DNA of 6,079 bases from Draconibacterium sp. Lineage in GTDB: Bacteria > Bacteroidota > Bacteroidia > Bacteroidales > Prolixibacteraceae. Made by a program: the position numbers and the translations under genes. Every line of letters begins with the position of its first letter. The first letter of the stretch is position 1. The notes beneath the pieces are model-generated. The model saw only the letters and a list, made by a program, of their open reading frames with translations, did no database searches and was not told where the DNA came from. Below are positions 1-5,558 of this stretch, in pieces. The DNA is taken from NCBI GenBank assembly GCA_030595485.1, contig JAUVDE010000219.1, positions 1 through 6,079 on the forward strand, in the 5' to 3' direction.

Positions 1-4
1 ATGA

Positions 5-37
5 AAAAGTTGAGTTTATATTGAAAAGTTGAGTTTA
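5..37. repeat. Tandem direct repeat, two copies of AAAAGTTGAGTTTA
   Basis: The 14-mer AAAAGTTGAGTTTA occurs at 5-18 and again at 24-37, a period of 19 bases, and each copy is preceded by TGA. The core octamer GTTGAGTT recurs as a spaced pair at 3683-3690 and 3699-3706 and once at the end of rhaB (2881-2888). The first element may continue to the left of the window. It could be an operator, a short intergenic repeat family, or a remnant of a larger repeat; the sequence does not decide. Confidence 0.6.
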
Positions 38-57
38 AAATATGCTTAAATATCAGT

Positions 58-92
58 AATAGAGATATATGAACTTTTTTTATATCTGTATT
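58..92. repeat. Imperfect inverted repeat (12-bp arms) abutting the tRNA fragment
   Basis: AATAGAGATATA (58-69) pairs with TATATCTGTATT (81-92) with a single G-G mismatch (62/88) across an 11-base loop (70-80). No U-run follows on either strand, so it is not a standard intrinsic terminator, and the arms are very AT-rich. Its right edge at 92 coincides exactly with the point where the tRNA-like sequence (93-112, minus) stops resembling a tRNA. This suggests that the hairpin belongs to whatever event truncated or interrupted the tRNA gene. Confidence 0.55.
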
Positions 93-112
93 CCAGGCTG
101 CGCCACATCCCG
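93..112 (-). pseudogene. 5' fragment of a tRNA gene (probably tRNA-Pro), truncated in the D-loop
   Basis: Read on the minus strand from 112 to 93 the sequence is CGGGATGTGGCGCAGCCTGG. This fits tRNA positions 1-19: a 7-base acceptor arm (CGGGATG), U8, a D-stem GCGC (10-13), A14, G15 and the invariant G18-G19. A first base of C combined with a GCGC D-stem and AGCCTGG loop is most like bacterial tRNA-Pro. The next bases should be TAGCGC but are AATACA, and no anticodon arm, T-arm or matching acceptor 3' strand lies between 92 and 1. The block is 75% G+C inside very AT-rich DNA, which argues against chance. A good promoter lies just upstream (126-156, minus). The piece cannot make a working tRNA as it stands. 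The missing 3' part may have been deleted or displaced to the left of the window. The isotype is an inference from remembered consensus sequences. Confidence 0.7.
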
Positions 113-125
113 AATAAATATGCCA

Positions 126-156
126 CAAAAATAGTGTTACAATTCTTTTCTGCAAA
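126..156 (-). promoter_or_regulatory. Bacteroidota-type promoter reading into the tRNA fragment
   Basis: On the minus strand TTTG (156-153) is followed by a 19-base spacer and TATTTTTG (133-126), an exact match to the phylum's -33 TTTG / -7 TAnnTTTG consensus. Transcription would start a few bases below 126, leaving a leader of only several bases before the tRNA 5' end at 112, which is typical of tRNA genes. The promoter therefore appears intact although the tRNA is not. Confidence 0.65.
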
Positions 157-243
157 AACTTTTACAACTCATTTCACCCCAAATGCATTTATTTGTGTCA
201 TAGAGTTGAACTATCGCAACTTAATTATTATCGATTGAATTTA

Positions 244-275
244 TTGGGTACGCTACAAGATGTTTTGTACTTTTG
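244..275 (+). promoter_or_regulatory. Promoter of trxB
   Basis: TTG (244-246), a 21-base spacer and TACTTTTG (268-275, exact TAnnTTTG) fit a Bacteroidota housekeeping promoter. The transcript would begin around 279-283, leaving roughly 14-18 bases before the ATG at 297. The -7 element overlaps the TTG at 273, which argues that this TTG is not the trxB start codon. Confidence 0.6.
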
Positions 276-296
276 TTCGACATAAAATTTAAAGAC

Positions 297-1295
297 ATGT
301 TTAAACCACTTAATATTAACAAAAACGAAGAGAACAAAGCTGTTGAAGCAACAGAAGTTGAGAAAGTTAAATGTTTAATTGTAGGTTCTGGTCCTGCCGG
401 ATACACGGCTGCTATTTATGCAGCCCGCGCTAATCTTAGCCCGGTTATGTACGAAGGTTTGCAGCCAGGAGGACAGTTAACTACCACCACCGAAGTCGAA
501 AATTACCCGGGTTACCCTGAAGGTGTTACTGGGCCGGTGATGATGGAAGACCTGAAAAAGCAAGCTGAACGCTTTGGAACAGATGTACGTTGGGGAATGG
601 CAACTAAAGTTGACTTTTCTGGAGATGTACATAAAGTTTGGATTGACGACACAAAAATAGTTGAAGCGGAAACGGTAATTATTGCAACTGGTGCTACGGC
701 TAAATATCTTGGTTTAGAAGACGAAACAAAATATGCTGGAGGCGGTGTTTCGGCCTGTGCAACTTGCGATGGTTTCTTTTATAAAGGAAAAGATGTTGCA
801 GTAGTTGGCGGTGGCGATACGGCTACCGAAGAGGCGATGTACCTTGCCGGATTATGTAAAAAGGTTTATTTAATTGTTCGACGTGATGAGTTACGTGCAT
901 CGAAAGTAATGGCTGATCGTACTGCAAATACAGCAAATATTGAGATTCTTTGGAAACATCAGACAAAAGGATTGTTTGGTGATGGTGTGGTAGAAGGTGC
1001 TATTTTAGTTAAAAATCTTGGTGAAGAAGGCGAAGAAGAAGTGAAAATAGAAATTGATGGTTTCTTCCTGGGGATTGGGCACAAGCCTAACTCAGATATT
1101 TTTGCTGAATACATTGATACGGATGATGTGGGGTATATTCAAACGACTCCGGGAACATCGAAAACAAAAGTGTCTGGAGTATTTGCCTGTGGTGATGTTC
1201 AAGACGATCAGTATCGTCAGGCTGTAACAGCGGCAGGTTCGGGTTGCATGGCTGCAATCGACGCGGAACGTTATCTTTCAGAGAAAAACGCCTAA
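297..1295 (+). CDS. trxB: Thioredoxin reductase (NADPH, FAD-dependent)
   Basis: This cytoplasmic flavoenzyme transfers electrons from NADPH through FAD and a redox-active disulfide to thioredoxin. The 332-residue product shows the family motifs in order: the FAD-binding GSGPAG (about 30-35), GQLTTTTEVENYPG (59-72), the active-site CATC (C154 and C157), the NADPH-binding GGGDTA (171-176), the NADP-phosphate-recognising VRRDELR (194-200), and the C-terminal FAD motif GVFACGD (294-300). I chose the ATG at 297. The frame can be extended to a TTG at 273, but that codon lies inside the promoter -7 element. Even so, about 24 residues rich in Asn, Lys and Glu precede the first strand (KCLIVG), somewhat longer than usual. 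Tandem stops TAA-TAG end the gene and a terminator follows, so it is probably monocistronic. No thioredoxin gene lies nearby. The assignment is secure. Confidence 0.96.
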   Translation: MFKPLNINKNEENKAVEATEVEKVKCLIVGSGPAGYTAAIYAARANLSPVMYEGLQPGGQLTTTTEVENYPGYPEGVTGPVMMEDLKKQAERFGTDVRWGMATKVDFSGDVHKVWIDDTKIVEAETVIIATGATAKYLGLEDETKYAGGGVSACATCDGFFYKGKDVAVVGGGDTATEEAMYLAGLCKKVYLIVRRDELRASKVMADRTANTANIEILWKHQTKGLFGDGVVEGAILVKNLGEEGEEEVKIEIDGFFLGIGHKPNSDIFAEYIDTDDVGYIQTTPGTSKTKVSGVFACGDVQDDQYRQAVTAAGSGCMAAIDAERYLSEKNA

Positions 1296-1317
1296 TAGAT
1301 TTATTACGATAAAAAGG

Positions 1318-1346
1318 AAGCAGGACAGTTTGTTCTGCTTTTTTTT
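1318..1346 (+). terminator. Intrinsic terminator after trxB
   Basis: AAGCAGGACA (1318-1327) pairs with TGTTCTGCTT (1331-1340) through a three-base loop, with one G-T wobble. The stem runs straight into T residues ending at 1346. It starts 22 bases after the trxB stop and separates trxB from rhaB. Confidence 0.85.
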
Positions 1347-1420
1347 ATGCCGAAAGTACAGGATACACAAATTCATTTAAAAGTATTATTTTGTAAACTG
1401 AATTAAAACTGGAAACGTTA

Positions 1421-2890
1421 ATGAGCAAGAACTATTTTTTAGCCTTCGACCTTGGTGCTTCAAGCGGAAGGGCAATACTTGGAACTTTAGAGAATGGAAA
1501 ACTTACTTTAGCCGAAGTGCATAGGTTTAAAAACCAAATGACCCGAATTCATGGAAGTTATTATTGGAATATATACAGTCTTTTTGATGAATTAAAAACA
1601 GGACTGAAAAAGTGCGTATCAGAACATGGAATTCAGCCTGAATCGATTGGTGTGGATACTTGGGGAGTAGATTATTCGCTTGTATCAAAGTCGGGGCAAT
1701 TAATAGGTTTGCCTTTTGCTTATCGCGACCATAGAACGGACACTGCGATAAATGACTTTTTTAAAGTGCTTGCAAAAAATGAAACCTATTTGCTTTCCGG
1801 CATTCAGTTTATGCAGTTTAATACACTGTTTCAGTTGTTTGCATCGAAAAAGGAAAAACACTCGCGCCTGAATATTGCCGAGAGTTTACTTTTTACTCCT
1901 GATACTTTAAATTACTTGTTTACCGGTGTAAAGAAAAACGAGTATACAATTGCCAGTACTTCGCAGCTTGTAAAACCTGGTAAAGCCGAATGGGAACCGA
2001 TATTGTTTGATGCGGCAGAAATTTCAAGCGAACTGGTAGAGGAAATTATTCAACCCGGAACTGAGGTTGGAAAGATTTTACCGGAGATACAGGAAGAAAC
2101 CGGAAGTATGGAAATTCCATGTATTGCTGTTGCTTCGCACGATACAGCTTCGGCCATTGCATCGGTACCTACTGATGGTGAAAACTGGGCTTATTTAAGT
2201 TCAGGAACATGGTCTTTATTGGGAATTGAAAGCACAGTTCCTTTAGTTTCGGAACAAACGCTGGAAATGAATTTCACTAACGAGGGTGGAGTAGATGGCA
2301 CAACACGGTTTCTGAAAAATATTATGGGAATGTGGTTAATTCAGGAATGCAAGCGAATTTGGGACAAAGAACAGATTTTAGAATGGTCGGAAATTGTTGA
2401 TTTAAGCAAAGACGTGATTCCATTCCAATGTTTTATAAATCCTGATAATCAGATGTTCCTAAATCCGGGAGATATGCCCAAAGCAATTCAGGAATATTGC
2501 AAAAATTCAAATCAAACAATTCCCGAAACAAAGGGTGAAATTGCTCGCTGTATATACGATAGTTTGGTTTTGAAATACAAATTTACCATACAGCAAATTG
2601 AAACGGTCACCGGAAAACCAATCGAGAGGTTGCATATAATTGGAGGGGGAGCCCATAATAAAATGATGAACCAGTTGACAGCAGATGCGCTCGGAATTCC
2701 TGTATTTGCAGGACCAACTGAAGCTACAGCGACTGGGAATTTAATGATGCAGGCTAAAGCAGTTGGCGCAGTTAATTCATTAGCTGAAATTAGAGAAGTA
2801 ATAAAGAATTCGTTTGATATTATAGAGTATTTGTCTTCACCACAACTGGATTGGGAAAGCGCTTATTTGCGTTTTAAACAGTTGAGTTAA
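1421..2890 (+). CDS. rhaB: L-rhamnulokinase (FGGY carbohydrate kinase)
   Basis: The enzyme phosphorylates L-rhamnulose to L-rhamnulose 1-phosphate with ATP, the second step of L-rhamnose catabolism in the cytoplasm. At 489 residues it matches the usual RhaB length. Visible motifs are the N-terminal phosphate-binding DLGASSGR (10-17), GVDTWGVDYSL (77-87), YRDHRTD (101-107), GIQFMQFNTL (127-136), ASHDTAS with the presumed catalytic base D241 (238-244), SSGTWSLLG (260-268), TNEGG (286-290), FLKNIMGMWL (297-306) and the C-terminal ATP-domain motif GGGAHN (408-413). These are specific to rhamnulokinase rather than to xylulo-, fuculo- or glycerol kinases. The ATG at 1421 has no Shine-Dalgarno sequence, as expected for this phylum. 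A weak -7-like TATTTTG lies at 1387-1393. Unusually, no rhamnose isomerase, aldolase, permease or regulator gene adjoins it: trxB with a terminator lies upstream and a convergent gene lies 25 bases downstream. Confidence 0.95.
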   Translation: MSKNYFLAFDLGASSGRAILGTLENGKLTLAEVHRFKNQMTRIHGSYYWNIYSLFDELKTGLKKCVSEHGIQPESIGVDTWGVDYSLVSKSGQLIGLPFAYRDHRTDTAINDFFKVLAKNETYLLSGIQFMQFNTLFQLFASKKEKHSRLNIAESLLFTPDTLNYLFTGVKKNEYTIASTSQLVKPGKAEWEPILFDAAEISSELVEEIIQPGTEVGKILPEIQEETGSMEIPCIAVASHDTASAIASVPTDGENWAYLSSGTWSLLGIESTVPLVSEQTLEMNFTNEGGVDGTTRFLKNIMGMWLIQECKRIWDKEQILEWSEIVDLSKDVIPFQCFINPDNQMFLNPGDMPKAIQEYCKNSNQTIPETKGEIARCIYDSLVLKYKFTIQQIETVTGKPIERLHIIGGGAHNKMMNQLTADALGIPVFAGPTEATATGNLMMQAKAVGAVNSLAEIREVIKNSFDIIEYLSSPQLDWESAYLRFKQLS

Positions 2891-2915
2891 ATCAATTATT
2901 TATGATTTTTGAAAT

Positions 2916-3581
2916 TTAATTTAAGGAATATATCACTGAAAAGAAATGCATAATACTTCCGGCTAAAACAAAAAGATGCCAAATGCCGTGTCCGTATTTC
3001 AGATTGCGCCAGGCATAAAAAACAACACCAATTGAATACATTAGTCCGCCAAGAAAAAGAAACAATACGCTTATGCCGGGCAGGTTCTTCATCAGTGGGC
3101 CAATGGCAACTACAAACATCCACCCCATGCCAAGGTACAAACCAACCATTAGTTTTCTGAAACGAGTTAGATAAATCGATCGAATAACAACACCTGCAAT
3201 TGCAACAGCCCAAATAATACCAAATAAGGTCCATCCCAAAGCACCGCGCAAAGCAGTTAAAAGAAATGGTGTGTAAGTACCGGCAATTAGTAAAAATATG
3301 GCAGCGTGGTCGAATCGAACAAATAGGTTTTTAATTTTCTCTTTGCTAAAACTATGGTAAAGTGTCGATGATAAATAAAGCAATACCAAACTAGTTCCGA
3401 AAATGCTAAAACTTACCACATGCCAGGCATTTCCTTTAATGGCTGCAAAAACAACCAAAAGTACAAGTGCTGCAATACTCAGCAAAGTTCCTATGCCGTG
3501 TGTAATGCTGTTAAATAATTCTTCGCCCAGCGTTAATGTTCTGTAAGCAACTTCTTTTTTATCTTTTATTTTAGAATTCAA
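2916..3581 (-). CDS. Hemolysin III / TrhA (PAQR-like) family seven-helix membrane protein
   Basis: This integral inner-membrane protein of 221 residues belongs to the hemolysin III/TrhA (YqfA) family, relatives of the PAQR receptors and alkaline ceramidases. Seven hydrophobic segments are visible at about 30-49, 53-73, 92-111, 114-134, 142-162, 170-189 and 199-218. The family signature residues are present: EELFNSITHG (20-29), SSTLYH (S72, H76), FDHAAIFLLIAGTYTPF (D91, H92), and YGHGIWH with a late MH (H198, H202, H212). In characterised relatives the Ser/His/Asp/His set builds a metal-dependent hydrolase-like site. Bacterial members have been linked to membrane homeostasis, and the haemolysin name comes from an early heterologous assay, so it should not be read as a toxin. 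The start at 3581 is TTG, as no in-frame ATG lies between the upstream stop (TAA at 3594-3596) and the first helix. It is convergent with rhaB, and 203 bases separate it from the VOC gene upstream, so it probably has its own promoter, which I could not identify. Confidence 0.9.
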   Translation of the reverse strand: MNSKIKDKKEVAYRTLTLGEELFNSITHGIGTLLSIAALVLLVVFAAIKGNAWHVVSFSIFGTSLVLLYLSSTLYHSFSKEKIKNLFVRFDHAAIFLLIAGTYTPFLLTALRGALGWTLFGIIWAVAIAGVVIRSIYLTRFRKLMVGLYLGMGWMFVVAIGPLMKNLPGISVLFLFLGGLMYSIGVVFYAWRNLKYGHGIWHLFVLAGSIMHFFSVIYSLN

Positions 3582-3682
3582 TTTCCGAATGTTTTAAAAA
3601 TCAGTTCGAAGTTAGATAAAAATTAATTGCCACGAAATAGCACAAGTCTATTCCAAATAACAACTCGCTTTAAGTACTTGTT

Positions 3683-3706
3683 GTTGAGTTGTATATGTGT
3701 TGAGTT
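3683..3706. repeat. Direct pair of GTTGAGTT octamers
   Basis: GTTGAGTT occurs at 3683-3690 and 3699-3706, a period of 16, in the gap between the VOC gene and the hemolysin III-family gene. On the minus strand the arrangement is AAACTCAAC, a short spacer containing ATATA, then AACTCAAC. This resembles the pair at 9-35, which also has an ATATA-containing spacer. The first copy can also pair with CAACTC at 3661-3666. It lies upstream of the hemolysin III-family gene, so it could be an operator, or it may be a small intergenic repeat. Confidence 0.45.
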
Positions 3707-3784
3707 TGCTGAGAATTTAGAAAACGTTTTTAAGAGGAGATTTATTAATTGCAACTCAAAATGTCAGTCCCAATTCACTAATTC

Positions 3785-4291
3785 CTAACGAGGTCCAATT
3801 AACTCAATAAATGTTCCGTCAGGATCCTGCACTAAAATAAAGAAACGGTTTTCGGCCAGTTTCGATGGCGTGTCGCTAAGTATTTTTACATTGTGTTTTT
3901 TACAACGCTCAATAAATGGGTCTAAATGTTTTACCAGAATTGTAGTGTACTGCATGCCTGTATCATCGGTCATCCACTTTTGTTTCGGATGTTTCGACTT
4001 TGTTCCAACACTCATTAATTTCCCCTCGGTTGCATTGGGGCTATCCTCTAATTTTAATACAGTAACATTTAAATCGTATTTATCGGTTAGTCCAAGTTCT
4101 TTACATTTAGCCGCCGGAACTGAAAACTCTCCGGTTTTTATCATTCCAATAACTTCGGTGTAAAACTTCACCGATTTGTCGAGGTCTTCAACTACATTAC
4201 CAACAAAAATTCCGGGGTGACTAAACTCACTTTGAGCTGTTGTGGTAAATACAGCTAGCATAAAAATTACAGCATAAATAAATTTTCTCAT
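3785..4291 (-). CDS. Exported VOC-fold (glyoxalase/dioxygenase superfamily) protein
   Basis: The 168-residue protein starts with a clear Sec signal peptide: the basic MRK, a hydrophobic core (4-15) and a probable cleavage near TTTAQ/S (20/21). The mature protein should therefore be periplasmic or otherwise outside the cytoplasm. The rest is one vicinal-oxygen-chelate unit made of two beta-alpha-beta-beta-beta modules, about 26-82 and 113-166. Typical motifs are VVEDLDKSVKFYTEVIGM (33-50) and QDPDGTFIEL (155-164). Compared with glyoxalase I, the first and last metal ligands seem kept (H25, E163). The second glutamate position reads Lys (K80) and the third, a histidine, reads Tyr (Y115). It is therefore unlikely to be a standard lactoylglutathione lyase, and most Bacteroidota do not make glutathione. 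Substrate and reaction are unknown. The methyltransferase gene ends 60 bases upstream on the same strand, so co-transcription is possible. The start is the ATG at 4291, which fits the signal peptide. Confidence 0.85.
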   Translation of the reverse strand: MRKFIYAVIFMLAVFTTTAQSEFSHPGIFVGNVVEDLDKSVKFYTEVIGMIKTGEFSVPAAKCKELGLTDKYDLNVTVLKLEDSPNATEGKLMSVGTKSKHPKQKWMTDDTGMQYTTILVKHLDPFIERCKKHNVKILSDTPSKLAENRFFILVQDPDGTFIELIGPR

Positions 4292-4351
4292 GGTTTATTT
4301 TGATTATAGATAAGTTTTAAAAGTAGTGAATTGTATTGAATAAGTTCCAGA

Positions 4352-4972
4352 TTAATTTCGTTGGAAGACACAAAACAGAAAATTTTGAACACTGCCCGAT
4401 GGTGTAGTATGATTTTCGGTAAAGCATTTAACCTTTTTGAAATTGTCTTTAACCAAATGGCATAATTTGTCTTCTGAATATCGTTGAATATTTAGGCCGC
4501 TGCACATATCTGGCCCTTTATTCGAGAAGGTGCCAATAATTAAATAAGCATTTTTGTTTAAACACAAAGCAGCATTTTTAAGGTAATTATTGATGTCTTT
4601 TCTCGACGTTAAAAAATGAAAAACAGCTCGGTCGTGCCAAACATCATATTTCTCATTCGTGGTAAATTGTGTAATGTCAGCAGCACAAAAAGCAATTTTG
4701 TCAGCTCTTTCTTGCAAACGATATTTTATGGTTTCTAATGCTTTTTCAGAAATATCAAGCAGAGTAATTTTCGAATATCCTTTTTCAATTAAATAATGGC
4801 CTAGCAGGCTATCTCCCGAGCCAACCTCGATAATATTTGCTGTTTTGGGCAAATGTAGTTCCTCGATTAATCGGAGCGAAGTGCTCGGTTCCTGTTGGTG
4901 CCAGCTCACTTGTGAAGTATCTTTAGTACGAAAAACTTTTTCCCAGTGTTGCTTTCTTTCCATTGTATTCAT
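4352..4972 (-). CDS. Class I SAM-dependent methyltransferase
   Basis: The 206-residue soluble cytoplasmic protein has the Rossmann-type fold of class I methyltransferases. It opens with HWEKVFRTKDTSQVSW (9-24), a lead-in typical of a small bacterial subfamily that somewhat resembles thiopurine/TPMT-like enzymes. Next come motif I IIEVGSGDS (47-55, SAM-binding glycine loop), the acidic end of strand 2 at LLDIS (D73, expected to hold the ribose), AADI (97-100) and the conserved YDVWHDRAVFHFL (109-121). C-terminal strands include YLIIGTF (143-149) and FLFCVF (198-203). The substrate cannot be named from sequence. The start is ATG at 4972, with a second in-frame ATG at 4963 nearly as good. It is transcribed divergently from the 136-residue gene, 75 bases away, and lies upstream of the VOC gene. 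No exact TAnnTTTG promoter is seen for it; TAAATTTA just before the start is one mismatch off but too close to be convincing. Confidence 0.88.
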   Translation of the reverse strand: MNTMERKQHWEKVFRTKDTSQVSWHQQEPSTSLRLIEELHLPKTANIIEVGSGDSLLGHYLIEKGYSKITLLDISEKALETIKYRLQERADKIAFCAADITQFTTNEKYDVWHDRAVFHFLTSRKDINNYLKNAALCLNKNAYLIIGTFSNKGPDMCSGLNIQRYSEDKLCHLVKDNFKKVKCFTENHTTPSGSVQNFLFCVFQRN

Positions 4973-5009
4973 GTTATAAATTTAAGAAGCTTTTTCTTTT
5001 GTGCTATAA

Positions 5010-5039
5010 TTGTGGTAAAAGAATTTTAAGGTAGTTTTG
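5010..5039 (+). promoter_or_regulatory. Promoter of the 136-residue hypothetical gene
   Basis: TTG (5010-5012), a 19-base spacer and TAGTTTTG (5032-5039, exact TAnnTTTG) make a good Bacteroidota promoter. The start codon at 5048 lies only 8 bases past the -7 element, so the mRNA would be leaderless or nearly so. Alternatively translation begins at the second in-frame ATG (5054). Confidence 0.6.
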
Positions 5040-5047
5040 ATAAAAAT

Positions 5048-5458
5048 ATGGAAATGAACCTGCCACAAATAAATAATACCAATGTCTCAAGTCATTTAAG
5101 TCAAGCTGACATTGTACAACAAACTGCCGAGCAAATCATGAAAGATTTTGGAATGTTTGGTGTAGAAATAACTTTTTCGGGTAATATTGATACTGCATAC
5201 GACGAGTTGCACAAGCAGTTAATTGAGCAAATAACATTGTTAGTTGAGCGAAACTACGATTTACTACTTTCTGTGCTGTATCAGGTGGATATTACCGACC
5301 GTGAAATCTACAAAGCCCAGCAAGAACTTCCACATTATTCTCATATTGAAATTATTGCACACCAGGTGATTGTACGCGATTTGAAAAAAGTTTTATTACG
5401 TCGTTATTTCAAAATGAAGGACAACGATAACAATTTGCAACAGGAAAGTTTAATTTGA
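5048..5458 (+). CDS. Conserved-looking hypothetical protein, 136 residues
   Basis: I do not recognise a named domain. The protein has no signal peptide or membrane segment and should be cytoplasmic. Residues 1-20 are polar and look disordered. Residues 21-35 (ADIVQQTAEQIMKDF) and 48-80 are probable amphipathic helices, with a short strand-like VEITFSG (39-45) between them. Residues 82-94 and 100-122 look helical and end in a basic stretch (KKVLLRRYFK), followed by an acidic, Asn/Gln-rich tail. The pattern (DFGMFGVEITF, AYDELHKQL, LLSVLYQVDIT, LRRYF) is reminiscent of short uncharacterised Bacteroidota proteins I recall, but I cannot name a family or function. The coding quality, its own promoter and base use like its neighbours support a real gene. 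It is divergent from the methyltransferase, and the MBL-fold gene follows on the same strand after 100 bases. Confidence 0.8.
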   Translation: MEMNLPQINNTNVSSHLSQADIVQQTAEQIMKDFGMFGVEITFSGNIDTAYDELHKQLIEQITLLVERNYDLLLSVLYQVDITDREIYKAQQELPHYSHIEIIAHQVIVRDLKKVLLRRYFKMKDNDNNLQQESLI

Positions 5459-5558
5459 CTGTTTTAAAATGTTAAAGGATTAAAACTTTAGCTGAGAACT
5501 TGTGTTCTACACTAAGAAAATGACATGTTTTGCCAAGTTAAACCACTATTATTTTTAA

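Noticed and set aside
1..24. Seven-codon frame ATG AAA AAG TTG AGT TTA TAT TGA at the window start
   Set aside because: It is too short to support as a gene and is made of the direct-repeat unit.
221..406. 61-residue minus-strand open frame over the trxB start
   Set aside because: It lies across the trxB promoter and N-terminus, shows no domain or promoter, and is a shadow of trxB.
2889..2908. AAATCA/TGATTT inverted repeat between rhaB and the convergent membrane-protein gene as a bidirectional terminator
   Set aside because: It has only six A/T-rich pairs with an eight-base loop, and is too weak to call.
2896..3234. 112-residue minus-strand open frame inside the hemolysin III-family gene
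   Set aside because: It has Cys/Trp-rich composition unlike a real protein and lies fully within a well-supported gene in another frame.
3721..3730. Perfect palindrome AAAACGTTTT as a LacI-type operator
   Set aside because: It has a central CG like LacI-family sites, but flanking symmetry is lost at once, it is about 140 bases from the nearest start, and no regulator gene is nearby.
3870..4163. 97-residue plus-strand open frame opposite the VOC gene
   Set aside because: It is antisense to a clear VOC coding sequence and has no recognisable features of its own.
5461..5486. GTTTTAA/TTAAAAC inverted repeat after the 136-residue gene as a terminator
   Set aside because: The stem is almost all A-T with a 12-base loop and no following T-run.
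5550..5557. TATTTTTA as a -7 element for the MBL-fold gene
   Set aside because: It is adjacent to the ATG at 5559, so transcription would begin inside the coding sequence.
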